Source of the DNA: Micromonospora sp. WMMD1120
GTDB lineage: Bacteria > Actinomycetota > Actinomycetes > Mycobacteriales > Micromonosporaceae
Direction: 5' to 3'
Assembly: GCF_029626235.1 (NCBI RefSeq)
Contig: NZ_JARUBO010000005.1
Span: forward strand, 5,552,001 to 5,616,000
Length of the DNA stretch: 64,000 nucleotides
Within the stretch, counting starts at the first letter, position 1; each line of letters begins with the position of its first letter. A program made the translations under genes and the position numbers. Under the pieces are notes generated by a model. It did not search any database. It had not been told where the DNA came from and saw nothing but the letters and a program-made list of their open reading frames with translations. This document shows, one piece after another, positions 16,183-26,103 of the stretch.

Positions 16183-16749
16183 TCAGCTGTTCCAGTGCTG
16201 GGCGACGAGGTCGGTGGCCTGCTGCTCCCACTGGGCGTACGCGTCCGGGTACGCCGAGACCTGCACGGTCTGCGCGGCGTCGGTCAGCGGCATGTCCTGC
16301 CACCCGTCGACCTGCTTGAGGCCCTTCAGAAACGCGGTGGTGGAGTACTCCGGGTCGGTGATCTGCTCGGGGGTGCCCCAACCGCTGGACGGGCGCTGCT
16401 GGAACAGGCCCAGCGAGTCGTGGTCGTTGGCGTCACCCAGGTGACCCAGGTTCTCCAGCTTCGACTCCTGCAGGCTCGTCGCGATCGAGATCACCGCGGC
16501 CCGCTCGGGCAGACCGGCCTTCTTCGTCGCGGCGATGATCGCCTTGACGTTGGCGGTCTGCTCGTCGTTGAGGGTGATGTGCGACTGCTCGCCCTGCGGC
16601 TTCGGCGCCTGCACGGCCACCGCGGCGGTGGTGGCGGGCTTGGCGTCCACGGCCGGCGCGGCGTGCGCGGCGACCGGACCGGCGAAGATCCCACCGGCGA
16701 ACGCGAGACCGGCGACGGACAGCACGCTCTTACGCATGATCGTGTTCAT
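16183..16749 (-). CDS. Secreted lysozyme-like (SLT-fold) protein, copy A
   Basis: A 188-residue exported protein. Residues 1-30 form a Sec signal peptide (MNTIMRKSVLSVAGLAFAGG, then AAHA-A). The mature domain has helices with the putative catalytic Glu in TSLQESKLEN and the SLGLFQQRPSSGWG loop, the arrangement of transglycosylase/lysozyme-like folds. Peptidoglycan cleavage is likely but not proven; such proteins are often mislabelled. ATG at 16749 follows AAGGAG. The gene has a 91-bp leader conserved with copy B (26104-26694) and an upstream array of sigma-R-like promoters, suggesting control by thiol or oxidative stress. Confidence 0.85.
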   Translation of the reverse strand: MNTIMRKSVLSVAGLAFAGGIFAGPVAAHAAPAVDAKPATTAAVAVQAPKPQGEQSHITLNDEQTANVKAIIAATKKAGLPERAAVISIATSLQESKLENLGHLGDANDHDSLGLFQQRPSSGWGTPEQITDPEYSTTAFLKGLKQVDGWQDMPLTDAAQTVQVSAYPDAYAQWEQQATDLVAQHWNS

Positions 16750-16840
16750 GGGGTGAGCTCCTTCGGGGGTAAGGACACCCCTGCGCGATGCGGGGGTGTG
16801 AGCACCTCGTCCGGCGCTGCGAAAGTCTGGGGGTTGGCAC
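16750..16840 (-). promoter_or_regulatory. Conserved 5' leader of lysozyme-like copy A
   Basis: These 91 bp are identical to the leader of copy B (26695-26786) except for one substitution and one G insertion. It holds a stable hairpin (ACACCCC...GGGGTGT, 16775-16799) close to the AAGGAG ribosome site and a conserved upstream block GTGCCAACCCCCAGACTTTC. Conservation in a non-coding leader may reflect recent duplication or a regulatory RNA. I do not see the ydaO-type c-di-AMP aptamer motifs. Confidence 0.5.
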
Positions 16841-16936
16841 ACCCGGTGTGCCGGGGATGGCGGTGTTCAGGCCCGGGGGGCCCGTCACGCCAGGTCGGCG
16901 GCCTCCGAGCGGGGGCTCGTGGCACCGGGGTCCAGG

Positions 16937-17263
16937 TGTAACGACCGGCCGACCGGGGTCATTCCCGGGGGCGACCACCTGCGGCCGTGGGGTCTGCAAC
17001 GCCCCGCCGACCGGGGTCATTCCCGGGGCAGCCGCGTGCGGCCGTGGGGTCTGCTGTAACGACCGGCGGCCCGGGGCCATTCCGGGGCGACCACCTACGA
17101 CCGTGGGGCCTGTAACGACCCGCCGACCGGGGTCATTCCCGGGGGCGATGGCAGCCGGCGCGGCTGTTGACGACAGCGCGGGGGACGGCATTCCGAGCCC
17201 GGTTCGGGTCGGCGCTTCCGCGATCGTCAGGGTGTGTAACGACCCCGACCCGGCCACGATTCC
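16937..17263 (-). promoter_or_regulatory. Tandem array of five sigma-R-like promoters (copy A)
   Basis: Read on the minus strand, five units match GGAAT-N18-GTT: 16937-16965, 16995-17023, 17055-17083, 17111-17139 and 17235-17263. A degenerate sixth is at 17166-17194. All have exactly the same internal spacing, and most read GGAATG-N16-CGTTACA. The first four are about 56-60 bp apart and embedded in a degenerate tandem repeat. The pattern equals the known Streptomyces sigma-R / Mycobacterium SigH consensus. The promoter nearest the gene would give a leader of roughly 180 nt. Confidence 0.65.
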
Positions 17264-17341
17264 GGCCCACGGGTGCGGTCGGCCACACCTCAGATCCGGA
17301 CAAACCACCCACCGCGCCTCGGCTGGCCGCCCGAGCGGGCG

Positions 17342-17419
17342 TGATCCACTCGGGTTGCCGGGAACCTGGGCTATCCAGGCGCGGCAGACACCCCGACATC
17401 AGGAAAGACGAGTCGATCA
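17342..17419. repeat. 77-bp palindromic repeat element, copy 1
   Basis: It begins TGATCCACTCGGGTT and ends CGAGTCGATCA, so the ends are inverted repeats with one mismatch; the interior arms pair imperfectly. Copies 2 and 3 are at 27093-27168 and 57207-57283. It lies between the promoter array and the divergent gene at 17534. Confidence 0.75.
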
Positions 17420-17533
17420 TGGCGGACACCGACACCGTACGGACCGGGACGCCGACCCCGTACGGACCGGACGCGAGGCGGTGGACGGCGCATCGTCAGC
17501 GACACCGGCTGAGGTGGGCGTTACCCTGACACC

Positions 17534-17875
17534 ATGCAGGCCGTCTCCTCCACCGCGACCGGCGTGGCGTTTCTGGCCCGCCCGGGTCGCCCCGCCGTGG
17601 TGGCGCGGACGCTCACCGAGCTGGCCGGCCCTACCCGGGGCGTGGTGGAGTTGCCGGTGCGGTTGATGTGGAACGCCGAGCGCACCTTCGACCTCGCCGA
17701 CCCGGACCAACTGCTCTGGATGTACGAGAACGTCCTGCGCGAGACCACCCGGGCCGAGGACCTGCGGGCCCTGATCAACGGGCGGACGCTGCGGCGGGTG
17801 TGGCGACTGCTGAACCTGCCCCGGGGCGTACGCCAGGCGTGGGAGAGCCGGCACCGCGGCCTGCGCGCCGCGTGA
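17534..17875 (+). CDS. Hypothetical partner protein of an AbiEii-type nucleotidyltransferase (113 aa)
   Basis: A basic, helical 113-residue protein, with central LPVRLMWNAERTFDLADPDQ and an Arg-rich C-terminal half. Its position directly before, and 4-bp overlap with, a nucleotidyltransferase gene recalls antitoxin-toxin pairs of the AbiE type. I do not see a clear winged-helix AbiEi domain, so an antitoxin role is inference. ATG at 17534 has only a distant GAGGTGG, so translation may be leaderless or weak. Confidence 0.65.
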   Translation: MQAVSSTATGVAFLARPGRPAVVARTLTELAGPTRGVVELPVRLMWNAERTFDLADPDQLLWMYENVLRETTRAEDLRALINGRTLRRVWRLLNLPRGVRQAWESRHRGLRAA

Positions 17876-18531
17876 CCGAGCCGCACCTGCACGACTTCTA
17901 CCGGGAGGTGGCCAGGGTGGCGCTGTCCGCCGCCGGGCCGTACCGGTTCGTCCTGGGCGGTGGGGTCGCCTGGGCGGCGCACGGGCTGGTCGCCCGGCCG
18001 ACGGAGGACGTCGACCTCTTCGCCGATGTGGAGGGGGCGGCAGCGGCGGCGTCCGCCGGGGTGCGGGTGGCGTTGCAGCGCGCGGGTTTCGTGGTCAGCG
18101 ACGCCGACCCGGACAGTGAGCTGGCCGAGCTGTTCGACGGGTACGGGCAGGACATGAAGGACTTCGTGGTCAGTCGGGACGGGCGGCAGATCCGGCTCAG
18201 CCTGGCCCGGCTGGACCGCCGGCAGAGCCCCGTGGTGATGGACCTCGGGCCGGTGATGGACGTGCGGGACCTGGTCGCCAACAAGATCGCGGCGTTGGTC
18301 AACCGGCGGGAGGTGCGGGACTTCATCGACGTCGCGGCGGCCCTCGACCACTACGGCGTGACCGAGCTGTTGGTGCTGGCCCGCCAGGTCGACCCCGCGC
18401 TGGACCCGGACGACGTCCGCGCCGCCGGCCGCTACCTGGACCGCCTCTCCGACCAGCGCTTCGGCCGGTACGGCCTGGACGCGGCCGAGGTCGCCGAGAT
18501 CCGACGACGCTTCGCCGGCTGGCCGCGTTGA
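17872..18531 (+). CDS. AbiEii/AbiGii-type nucleotidyltransferase domain protein
   Basis: A 219-residue protein with the minimal nucleotidyltransferase fold: FVLGGGVAWAAHGL followed by TEDVDLF, giving the GG...DxD metal-binding pattern. Later NKIAALVNRREVRDFIDVAAAL matches the Lys/Asp region of the AbiEii family. Family members are toxins that use nucleotides to modify RNA such as tRNA, in phage defence or stress. The GTG at 17872 overlaps the stop of the 113-residue gene (GTGA), so the pair is an operon. Confidence 0.82.
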   Translation: MTEPHLHDFYREVARVALSAAGPYRFVLGGGVAWAAHGLVARPTEDVDLFADVEGAAAAASAGVRVALQRAGFVVSDADPDSELAELFDGYGQDMKDFVVSRDGRQIRLSLARLDRRQSPVVMDLGPVMDVRDLVANKIAALVNRREVRDFIDVAAALDHYGVTELLVLARQVDPALDPDDVRAAGRYLDRLSDQRFGRYGLDAAEVAEIRRRFAGWPR

Positions 18532-18614
18532 CGCATTCCGACCGAACCAAGCGCGCACGGGCCCACGCCCGGACGCGACACGTTGCCCACCGGAGTGCCA
18601 CCGACGAGTCACAT

Positions 18615-18648
18615 CGCCGGGTGGGCGTCCGCGGACGCCCACCCGGCG
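18615..18648. terminator. Bidirectional terminator, 17-bp perfect palindrome
   Basis: CGCCGGGTGGGCGTCCG (18615-18631) is followed immediately by its exact complement (18632-18648). It lies between the converging nucleotidyltransferase (stop 18531) and SDR (stop 18653) genes, so it can serve both. Confidence 0.75.
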
Positions 18649-18652
18649 GTGG

Positions 18653-19555
18653 TCACTTGGTCGGTCGACCGCCGGTGACGCCGAGGATCTCGCCGGTGAC
18701 GTAGCTGGACTCCTGCGAGGCGAAGAAGACGTACGCGGGGGCCAGCTCGGCCGGCTGACCGGGGCGTCCCTCCGGGGTGTCGGTGCCGAACTGCTTCACC
18801 TTCTCCTCCGGCATGGTCGCCGGGATCAGCGGCGTCCAGACCGGGCCGGGAGCGACGGCGTTCACCCGGATGCCCTGCTCGGCCAGGTCGGCGGCGAGGG
18901 CCTTGGTGAAGTTCGCGATCCCCGCCTTGGTGGTGGCGTAGTCGAGTAGCTGCGGCGACGGGTCGAACGCCTGGATCGACGCAGTGTTGATGATCGCCGC
19001 CCCCTCGGACAGGTGCGGGATCGCCGCCTTGCAGAGCCAGAACATCGCGTACAGGTTGGTCTTGAGCACCCTGTCGAACTGCTCGGTGCTGATGCCGAGG
19101 ATCCCCTTGTCCTGCGACATCTGGTACGCCGCGTTGTTGACCAGGATGTCCAGGCCGCCGAGGTCGCGTACCGCCCGGTCGACCAGTTCCTGGCAGTGCG
19201 CCTCGTCGGTGATGTCCCCGCGTACCGCGACGCCCCGCCGACCGGCCTCCTCGACCAGCCGGATGGTCTCCCGGGCGTCGGCGTCCTCCTCCTCGCCGAG
19301 ATACGAGATGAGCACGTCCGCGCCCTCCCGGGCGAAGGCGATGGCGACCGCCCGGCCGATCCCGGAGTCGCCCCCCGTGATCAGCGCCCGCTTGCCGTCG
19401 AGCTTGCCGCTGCCCCGGTACGACTCCTCCCCGTGATCCGGCCGGGGACTCATCCGCGCTGTCGAGCCCGGCGCGGACTGCTGCTGTGCGGGCTGACCCG
19501 ACTGCTGGCCGTACTGGCTGGTGGGGTCCTGTTGGGTGTGCTGGTCCTCAGTCAC
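18653..19555 (-). CDS. SDR family oxidoreductase, general stress protein 39-like
   Basis: A 300-residue NAD(P)-dependent dehydrogenase. A Gln/Ser-rich, disordered N-terminus of about 48 residues precedes the Rossmann fold with TGGDSGIGRA (cofactor loop), NNAA, the catalytic Ser in NTASIQAF and the Tyr/Lys pair YATTK. The long hydrophilic N-terminus and the KGILGI segment are features of the YghA/GSP39 subgroup linked to stress. Substrate unknown. The GTG at 19555 has GGAG six bases upstream. Confidence 0.9.
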   Translation of the reverse strand: MTEDQHTQQDPTSQYGQQSGQPAQQQSAPGSTARMSPRPDHGEESYRGSGKLDGKRALITGGDSGIGRAVAIAFAREGADVLISYLGEEEDADARETIRLVEEAGRRGVAVRGDITDEAHCQELVDRAVRDLGGLDILVNNAAYQMSQDKGILGISTEQFDRVLKTNLYAMFWLCKAAIPHLSEGAAIINTASIQAFDPSPQLLDYATTKAGIANFTKALAADLAEQGIRVNAVAPGPVWTPLIPATMPEEKVKQFGTDTPEGRPGQPAELAPAYVFFASQESSYVTGEILGVTGGRPTK

Positions 19556-19750
19556 CGATGTCTCCGAAGTCTCCTCGCGCCGCGCGGAAGGTGGTGCGCT
19601 CCCGCGAAATTCCGTCCCCGACCGCCCTACCCCCGGTGGACCTGTGGAAACCGGTGCAACGGTCGGGGCTGCCGTGGCGGGAGGGTCTGGCGGTGGTTAT
19701 GGTGCGCGAGGCGCCCACGAAGCGCGTCCACCCCCATGGAAAGGCACGTC

Positions 19751-21541
<1,791 letters not shown>

Positions 21542-21554
21542 TCCAGCGGTGACC

Positions 21555-21588
21555 GACGGGCCGTGGGTGGCGACACCCGCGGCCCGTC
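21555..21588 (+). terminator. Terminator after the nucleotidase gene
   Basis: The arms GACGGGCCGTGGGTG (21555-21569) and CACCCGCGGCCCGTC (21574-21588) pair over 15 bp with one G-T wobble and a 4-nt loop. It begins 13 bp after the nucleotidase stop and lies between convergent genes. Confidence 0.75.
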
Positions 21589-21597
21589 GCGCGTCTC

Positions 21598-21771
21598 TCA
21601 GCCCTGCACGTTCCAGCGCACCGGGTCTTCGGCCACCTCCGACCGGTTCCGTCCCGGGTCCGTCTCGGTCAGGGCGACGAGCTCGTCCGGCCGGACCGGG
21701 GGCGGCAACTCCCCGAACCGGACGTGCCGCAGGAACGCGTACTCGTCGTCGGTGAACGGTTGCTCGGTCAT
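21598..21771 (-). CDS. Small acidic hypothetical protein (57 aa)
   Basis: A 57-residue hydrophilic protein beginning MTEQPFTDDEYAFLRHVRFG and ending DPVRWNVQG. ATG at 21771 has GAGGAGG five bases upstream, which decides the start. Its composition with balanced aromatics and acids suggests a real small protein. It converges with the nucleotidase gene. Function not recognised. Confidence 0.65.
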   Translation of the reverse strand: MTEQPFTDDEYAFLRHVRFGELPPPVRPDELVALTETDPGRNRSEVAEDPVRWNVQG

Positions 21772-21852
21772 CGCCGCCTCCTCGTGCTGTCCCCCGATTC
21801 TCGTCGCCACGGGTGGCGCGGCATCAGCGTGGCGCACACCCTCTATGGCGTC

Positions 21853-23013
21853 CTAGGATCCTGGTTGACTGCTGGTGAGCGGGCGGGATGGTTGGGGCAG
21901 CCGGTCGAGCAGCGCGAGGGCGGCCCTGATCCGCCGGTGCCCCAGCATCTCGTCGAAGCTCGCCTGCCCCTGGCAGAACCGCACGAACATCCGCCAGCCC
22001 GGCGGGGTCGCCAACAGGGCGTGGAACACGTCCGGACGGCGGGTGAACACGTCGAGCAACCGGAACCCCGCCCGCATCTCCGGCAGCAGGCGCTCGGCGA
22101 CCGCCCGTTCGTACCCGGCGAGGTCGCCGGCCGCGACCGCCGCGCCGGCCAGCTCACCGGAGCGCAGCGCGAAGCTGATGCCCTCCCGGCTCCACGGCTC
22201 CAGCAACCCGGCCGCGTCCCCCACCACCAGCACCCGGCCGGTACGCAACGGCGAGTCCTCCGCACGGCACCGGGTCAGGTGACCGGAGTCGTGCTCCGCC
22301 GGCAGGCCGGCCAACCCCAACCTGTCGACGAACTGCCGCAGGTAGTCACGGGTCCCCTCCCCCGCGCCCCGGGCGGCGATCACACCGACGGTCAACCGGT
22401 CCCCCTTGGGAAAGACCCAGGCGTACGAGCCGGGCATCGCACCCCAGTCCAGCAGCAGCCGGCCACGCCAGCGCTCCTGCTCGGCCGGCGGCACCGGAAT
22501 CTCCAGCTCCAACCCCAGATCCACCTGCCGGTACCGGACCCCCACCTGCCGCGCGGTCACCCCGGACGAGCCGTCCGCGCCGATCACGGCACGGGCCGCG
22601 ATCGTCGTACCGTCGGCCAGTCGCAGGCGTACCCCCTCGGGGTCCTGCTCGATCCCGCGGACCGCGACCCGCTCCCGCAGCTGCGCGCCGGCGGCCACCG
22701 CCGCCGCGCGCAGCCGGTCGTCGAACTCCTCGCGGCGCACCATGGTCAGCACGGGACCGGCGTTGCGGCGGGTGAACTCCCGGCGGCCGTCGCGGGTGAA
22801 CGTCACCCGGTCGACCCGGTCGCTGGCGGGCACCTCGATCCGGCCCGCGACGGCGGCCAGGGAGGTGCCGATCAGGCCACCGCCGCAGGTCTTGTAGCGC
22901 GGGTGCGCGGCCCGCTCGACGACAAGGGTGGAGACGCCCGCACGGGCAGCCGCGTGGGCCGCGGAGAGCCCGGCGGGGCCGGCGCCGACGACGACGAGAT
23001 CCCAAATGATCAC
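21853..23013 (-). CDS. FAD-dependent oxidoreductase, geranylgeranyl reductase family
   Basis: A 386-residue flavoprotein. The FAD-binding GAGPAGLSAAHAAARAG is at the N-terminus. YKTCGGGL is the conserved Cys-containing loop of geranylgeranyl reductase-type enzymes, and the second FAD motif is VLVVGDAAGLLEPWSREGI. Such enzymes reduce isoprenoid double bonds (menaquinone side chains, archaeal-type lipids, carotenoid or chlorophyll precursors); a menaquinone or polyprenyl substrate would suit an actinomycete but is inference. GTG at 23013 begins at the first strand of the Rossmann fold. Confidence 0.85.
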   Translation of the reverse strand: MIIWDLVVVGAGPAGLSAAHAAARAGVSTLVVERAAHPRYKTCGGGLIGTSLAAVAGRIEVPASDRVDRVTFTRDGRREFTRRNAGPVLTMVRREEFDDRLRAAAVAAGAQLRERVAVRGIEQDPEGVRLRLADGTTIAARAVIGADGSSGVTARQVGVRYRQVDLGLELEIPVPPAEQERWRGRLLLDWGAMPGSYAWVFPKGDRLTVGVIAARGAGEGTRDYLRQFVDRLGLAGLPAEHDSGHLTRCRAEDSPLRTGRVLVVGDAAGLLEPWSREGISFALRSGELAGAAVAAGDLAGYERAVAERLLPEMRAGFRLLDVFTRRPDVFHALLATPPGWRMFVRFCQGQASFDEMLGHRRIRAALALLDRLPQPSRPLTSSQPGS

Positions 23014-23170
23014 GGAAGCAGCCTAGGGCACCACCGAACCCCCGACGCCGCGCCACAGCGGTGGCGGTTCCCTCCGGGACCCCCGATCGGGTGGGCATCT
23101 TCGGTCAGCCAGGGGGTAACCGGCGCACGGCAACCGGCCGCCGCGACGGCGGGCGAGCGAAGGAGGAGTC

Positions 23171-23407
23171 ATGCAGCAGGTGCCACTGTCGGAGGCCGAG
23201 CAACGGGTGTACGAGGCGGTCACCACGCTGGAGGCGCGCGGGCAGGTGCCCTACCCGGACCTGATCGCCGAGGAGTCCGGCCTGACCGAGGAGCAGGTGG
23301 GCAGCCCGCTGCACCTGCTCACCGAGAAGGGTCTGCTGCACCGCGAGGACTCGCCGATGGCCGGCCTCGACTTCGGCCCCCGGTTCTGCGCCCGCCAGAT
23401 GGCGTGA
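23171..23407 (+). CDS. Small winged-helix-like protein (78 aa)
   Basis: The 78-residue sequence predicts a helix-turn-helix (SEAEQRVYEAVTTLEARG, then TEEQVGSPLHLLTEKGLLH). This is the layout of a minimal winged-helix domain, possibly a regulator or nucleic-acid binder. ATG at 23171 has AAGGAGGAG immediately upstream. It is divergent from the flavoprotein gene. No homologous system recognised. Confidence 0.7.
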   Translation: MQQVPLSEAEQRVYEAVTTLEARGQVPYPDLIAEESGLTEEQVGSPLHLLTEKGLLHREDSPMAGLDFGPRFCARQMA

Positions 23408-23492
23408 CCCACCCGCACACCGGAAAGGGTTCACCCCCCGTTGGCAGGGGTAGCGGTCAACGATGCGTGATCGACGGTCAACGGGGGACACC

Positions 23493-24959
23493 ATGAGCGC
23501 GGCGCAGCCGCCGCAGCCGGTCACGGAGGCCGAGAACCGACGACGCTGGCAGGCTGTGGGCGTCGGGTTGGTCGCCGCGTTCATGACGCTGCTCGACGTG
23601 AGCATCGTCAACGTCGCGGTCCCGTCCATCGACAAGGCGCTGCGCGCGTCACCGAGCGACCTGCAGTGGGTCCTCTCCGGGTACGCGCTGACCTTCGGCC
23701 TGGCGCTGGTGCCGGCCGGGCGGTTCGGCGACGCCCGGGGGCGGCGCAACGCGTTCGTGCTCGGCATCGCCCTGTTCACCGTCACCAGCGCGCTCGCCGG
23801 CCTCGCCACCTCCCCGACCTGGCTGGTCCTCGCCCGACTGTTGCAGGGCGCCGCCGCCGGCATCGTCAACCCGCAGGTCATCGGCCTGATCCAGCAGCTC
23901 TTCCGGGGGCCGGAGCGGGCCCGACCGTTCGGGCTTCTCGGCGCCACCATCGGCATCTCCACCGCCGTCGGGCCGCTGCTCGGCGGGCTGCTCATCGCCA
24001 TCGGCGGCGAGGAGCACGGCTGGCGGTGGGTCTTCTTCGTCAACGTGCCGGTCGGCGTCCTCGCGGTGATCCTCGGCTGGCGTCTGCTGCCCGGCCGCCC
24101 CGCCGGTCAACCCGGCTGGCGTCAACTGGACCCGGTCGGTGTGCTCCTGCTCGGCGTCGGCGTGGTCCTGCTCCTGCTGCCCCTCGTCCAGGAGCAGCAG
24201 TGGAAGAGCCCGTGGAAGTGGGCGCTCATCCCGGCGGGACTGGCGGTCCTGGTCGTCTTCGGGCTCTGGGAGCGACGGTACGCACGCCACCACGACCCCC
24301 TGTTCGACCTACGCCTGTTCGGCGTCGGGTCGTACACCCTGGGGTCGATCCTGGCGCTCGTCTACTTCGGGGGCTTCACCGCGATCTTCTTCATCTTCAC
24401 CCTGTTCCTGCAGATGGGCCTCGGCTACAGCGCGCTCGTCGCCGGCCTGGCCATCACCCCGTTCGCCCTCGGGTCGGCGGCCGCCGCCGTGCTGGGGGGC
24501 CGCATCGTCAACCGCTTCGGCCGGCCACTCGTCGCCATCGGCCTGCTCACGGTGGTGGTCGGGCTGGTCGCGACGGTGATCGCGCTGCGGCTCGCGCCGG
24601 ACGCCCCCGCGCCGTGGGTCGCCGCCGGTCCCCTGCTCATCGCCGGCATCGGCAGTGGCCTGGTCATCGCGCCCAACCAGACGATCACCCTCTCCGAGGT
24701 GCCGGTGGAGCAGGCGGGCAGTGGCGCGGGCATGCTCCAGACAGGCCAGCGGATCGGCGCCGCAGCCGGCATCGCCGCCGTCGGCTCGCTGTTCTTCTCG
24801 TCGCTGGCGGACACCCGCGACTGGACCACCTCGTTCGAGCGGTCGCTCATGCTGGCCGCCGGCATCATCGTGCTCGCCCTGGGCTGCGCGTTGATCGACA
24901 TCTTCCGCACGAGAGCCCGCGGGTTCGCGAATTCGGAAGCCCCGAGACGCGGGAACTGA
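23493..24959 (+). CDS. MFS drug/proton antiporter, DHA2 (EmrB/QacA) type
   Basis: A 488-residue inner-membrane protein with about 14 hydrophobic segments, the DHA2 hallmark. The first helix carries LDVSIVNVAVPSI, the loop 2-3 signature is GRFGDARGRR, and motif C-like glycines are in LLGATIGISTAVGPLLGGLL. It likely exports small toxic compounds or antibiotics using the proton gradient. ATG at 23493 follows GGGGGA; a frame 10 codons longer lacks a ribosome site. No adjacent TetR regulator, but a small winged-helix protein is just upstream. Confidence 0.9.
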   Translation: MSAAQPPQPVTEAENRRRWQAVGVGLVAAFMTLLDVSIVNVAVPSIDKALRASPSDLQWVLSGYALTFGLALVPAGRFGDARGRRNAFVLGIALFTVTSALAGLATSPTWLVLARLLQGAAAGIVNPQVIGLIQQLFRGPERARPFGLLGATIGISTAVGPLLGGLLIAIGGEEHGWRWVFFVNVPVGVLAVILGWRLLPGRPAGQPGWRQLDPVGVLLLGVGVVLLLLPLVQEQQWKSPWKWALIPAGLAVLVVFGLWERRYARHHDPLFDLRLFGVGSYTLGSILALVYFGGFTAIFFIFTLFLQMGLGYSALVAGLAITPFALGSAAAAVLGGRIVNRFGRPLVAIGLLTVVVGLVATVIALRLAPDAPAPWVAAGPLLIAGIGSGLVIAPNQTITLSEVPVEQAGSGAGMLQTGQRIGAAAGIAAVGSLFFSSLADTRDWTTSFERSLMLAAGIIVLALGCALIDIFRTRARGFANSEAPRRGN

Positions 24960-25075
24960 CGTACCCGTCGTCGAGTGCTAGGGGTTCGCGAGCTGGCGTG
25001 TCGGTCCTGGGTCGCCAGGCGTGTCGGACGGTGTTCCGTCGGCCCTGGGGTTGGGACCACGCGCGGCTCGGGGCG

Positions 25076-25873
25076 TCACGGTGTCCTGGGCGCGATCGCG
25101 AGCCGGTTCCGGTACCGCTTGGTGATCTCTCCGTCGTAGACGTTCTCGATCAGGTGGGTGATGCAGGCGAACAGCCCGTCGCGTGCCTGGTGTGCCAGGG
25201 CGCGGTGGCCGGAGTACGTCATGAGCAGGTTCCGGTACTCGTCGGCGGTGTAGGTCTGCTGCCACTCGTAACGGCGGAACTCCACCGGCCCGAAACGGGC
25301 CGACCGCTCGAACTCCGCCGTCTCGTCGGCGGTCTCGTCGTCGGTGGTCAGGCGCATGCCGGGCGGTGTGCTGGGGTCGAATCGCTCGTAGCATCGTTGT
25401 GCGTCGGCGAAGAAGGCGTCCGTTCCGCCGGCGATGTGGTGGGTGGAGACGATGGCGAGCGCTCCGCCGGGGCGCAGCAGGTCGGCTGCTCTGATCATGC
25501 GTACGTCGGGGTCGAGCCAGTGGAAGGCGGTCGCGGAGAGCACCGCGTCGAAGGGTTCGCCGGTGGGCCGCCAGTCCTCGAACGCCGAGGTGACGACGGT
25601 GACGTTCGGGAACTGGGCGAGATTACGTCGTGCGACGGCGACCATGTCGGGACTGAGGTCCATCGCCACGACGGCGCATCCCAGCCGTGCCAGGGGCAAC
25701 GTCGCTTGGCCGGTGCCGCATCCGATCTCCAGCACCCGAGCGTGCGGGCCGAGACCGGCGAGTGTGGCGAGGTCGGTGAAGAGCGGGGGCGGGTAGCTGG
25801 GACGGCACCGGTCGTACAGTTCGGCGTCCTCGCCGAACGTGGTGCGCAGCTCTTCGCGGTCGGCGCGGGTCAT
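25076..25873 (-). CDS. Class I SAM-dependent methyltransferase
   Basis: A 265-residue methyltransferase starting MTRADREELRTTFG. The SAM-binding motif I is VLEIGCGTGQ, motif II-like VVAMDLSPDM follows, and LSATAFHWLDPD is the post-II region of the UbiE/TehB-like Methyltransf_11 group. The C-terminal part (QTYTADEYRNLLMTYSGH) is typical of small-molecule methyltransferases of this kind. Substrate unknown. The ribosome site at ATG 25873 is weak (AGGGA at a distance), so a slightly different start is possible. Confidence 0.85.
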   Translation of the reverse strand: MTRADREELRTTFGEDAELYDRCRPSYPPPLFTDLATLAGLGPHARVLEIGCGTGQATLPLARLGCAVVAMDLSPDMVAVARRNLAQFPNVTVVTSAFEDWRPTGEPFDAVLSATAFHWLDPDVRMIRAADLLRPGGALAIVSTHHIAGGTDAFFADAQRCYERFDPSTPPGMRLTTDDETADETAEFERSARFGPVEFRRYEWQQTYTADEYRNLLMTYSGHRALAHQARDGLFACITHLIENVYDGEITKRYRNRLAIAPRTP

Positions 25874-26050
25874 CGTGGCTGGTCGTCCCTTACGGTGCGC
25901 GGGTTGTCGGTGTTCGGGCGACGGGGATGAGGTCCGGGGCACCCGCGGCATCTTCCCATCGGGGTCCGCGGTTGGCGACGGCTTTGGCGTCAGCCGCGGA
26001 TGGCGGTCTCGTCGATGCGCGGACGCCGACGGAGCTGGCCCGGGTACGCC

Positions 26051-26086
26051 GCTGGCCGGCACCCCTGTGTTGGGGTGCCGGCCAGC
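26051..26086 (-). terminator. Terminator hairpin of the second lysozyme-like gene
   Basis: A perfect 15-bp stem, GCTGGCCGGCACCCC (26051-26065) with its complement (26072-26086), and a 6-nt loop, 17 bp after the stop of copy B. Confidence 0.8.
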
Positions 26087-26103
26087 GGTCGGTGGTGCGG
26101 GGG

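Noticed and set aside
16750..16840. Leader as a ydaO-type c-di-AMP riboswitch
   Set aside because: The gene type would fit, but the conserved aptamer blocks of that class could not be found.
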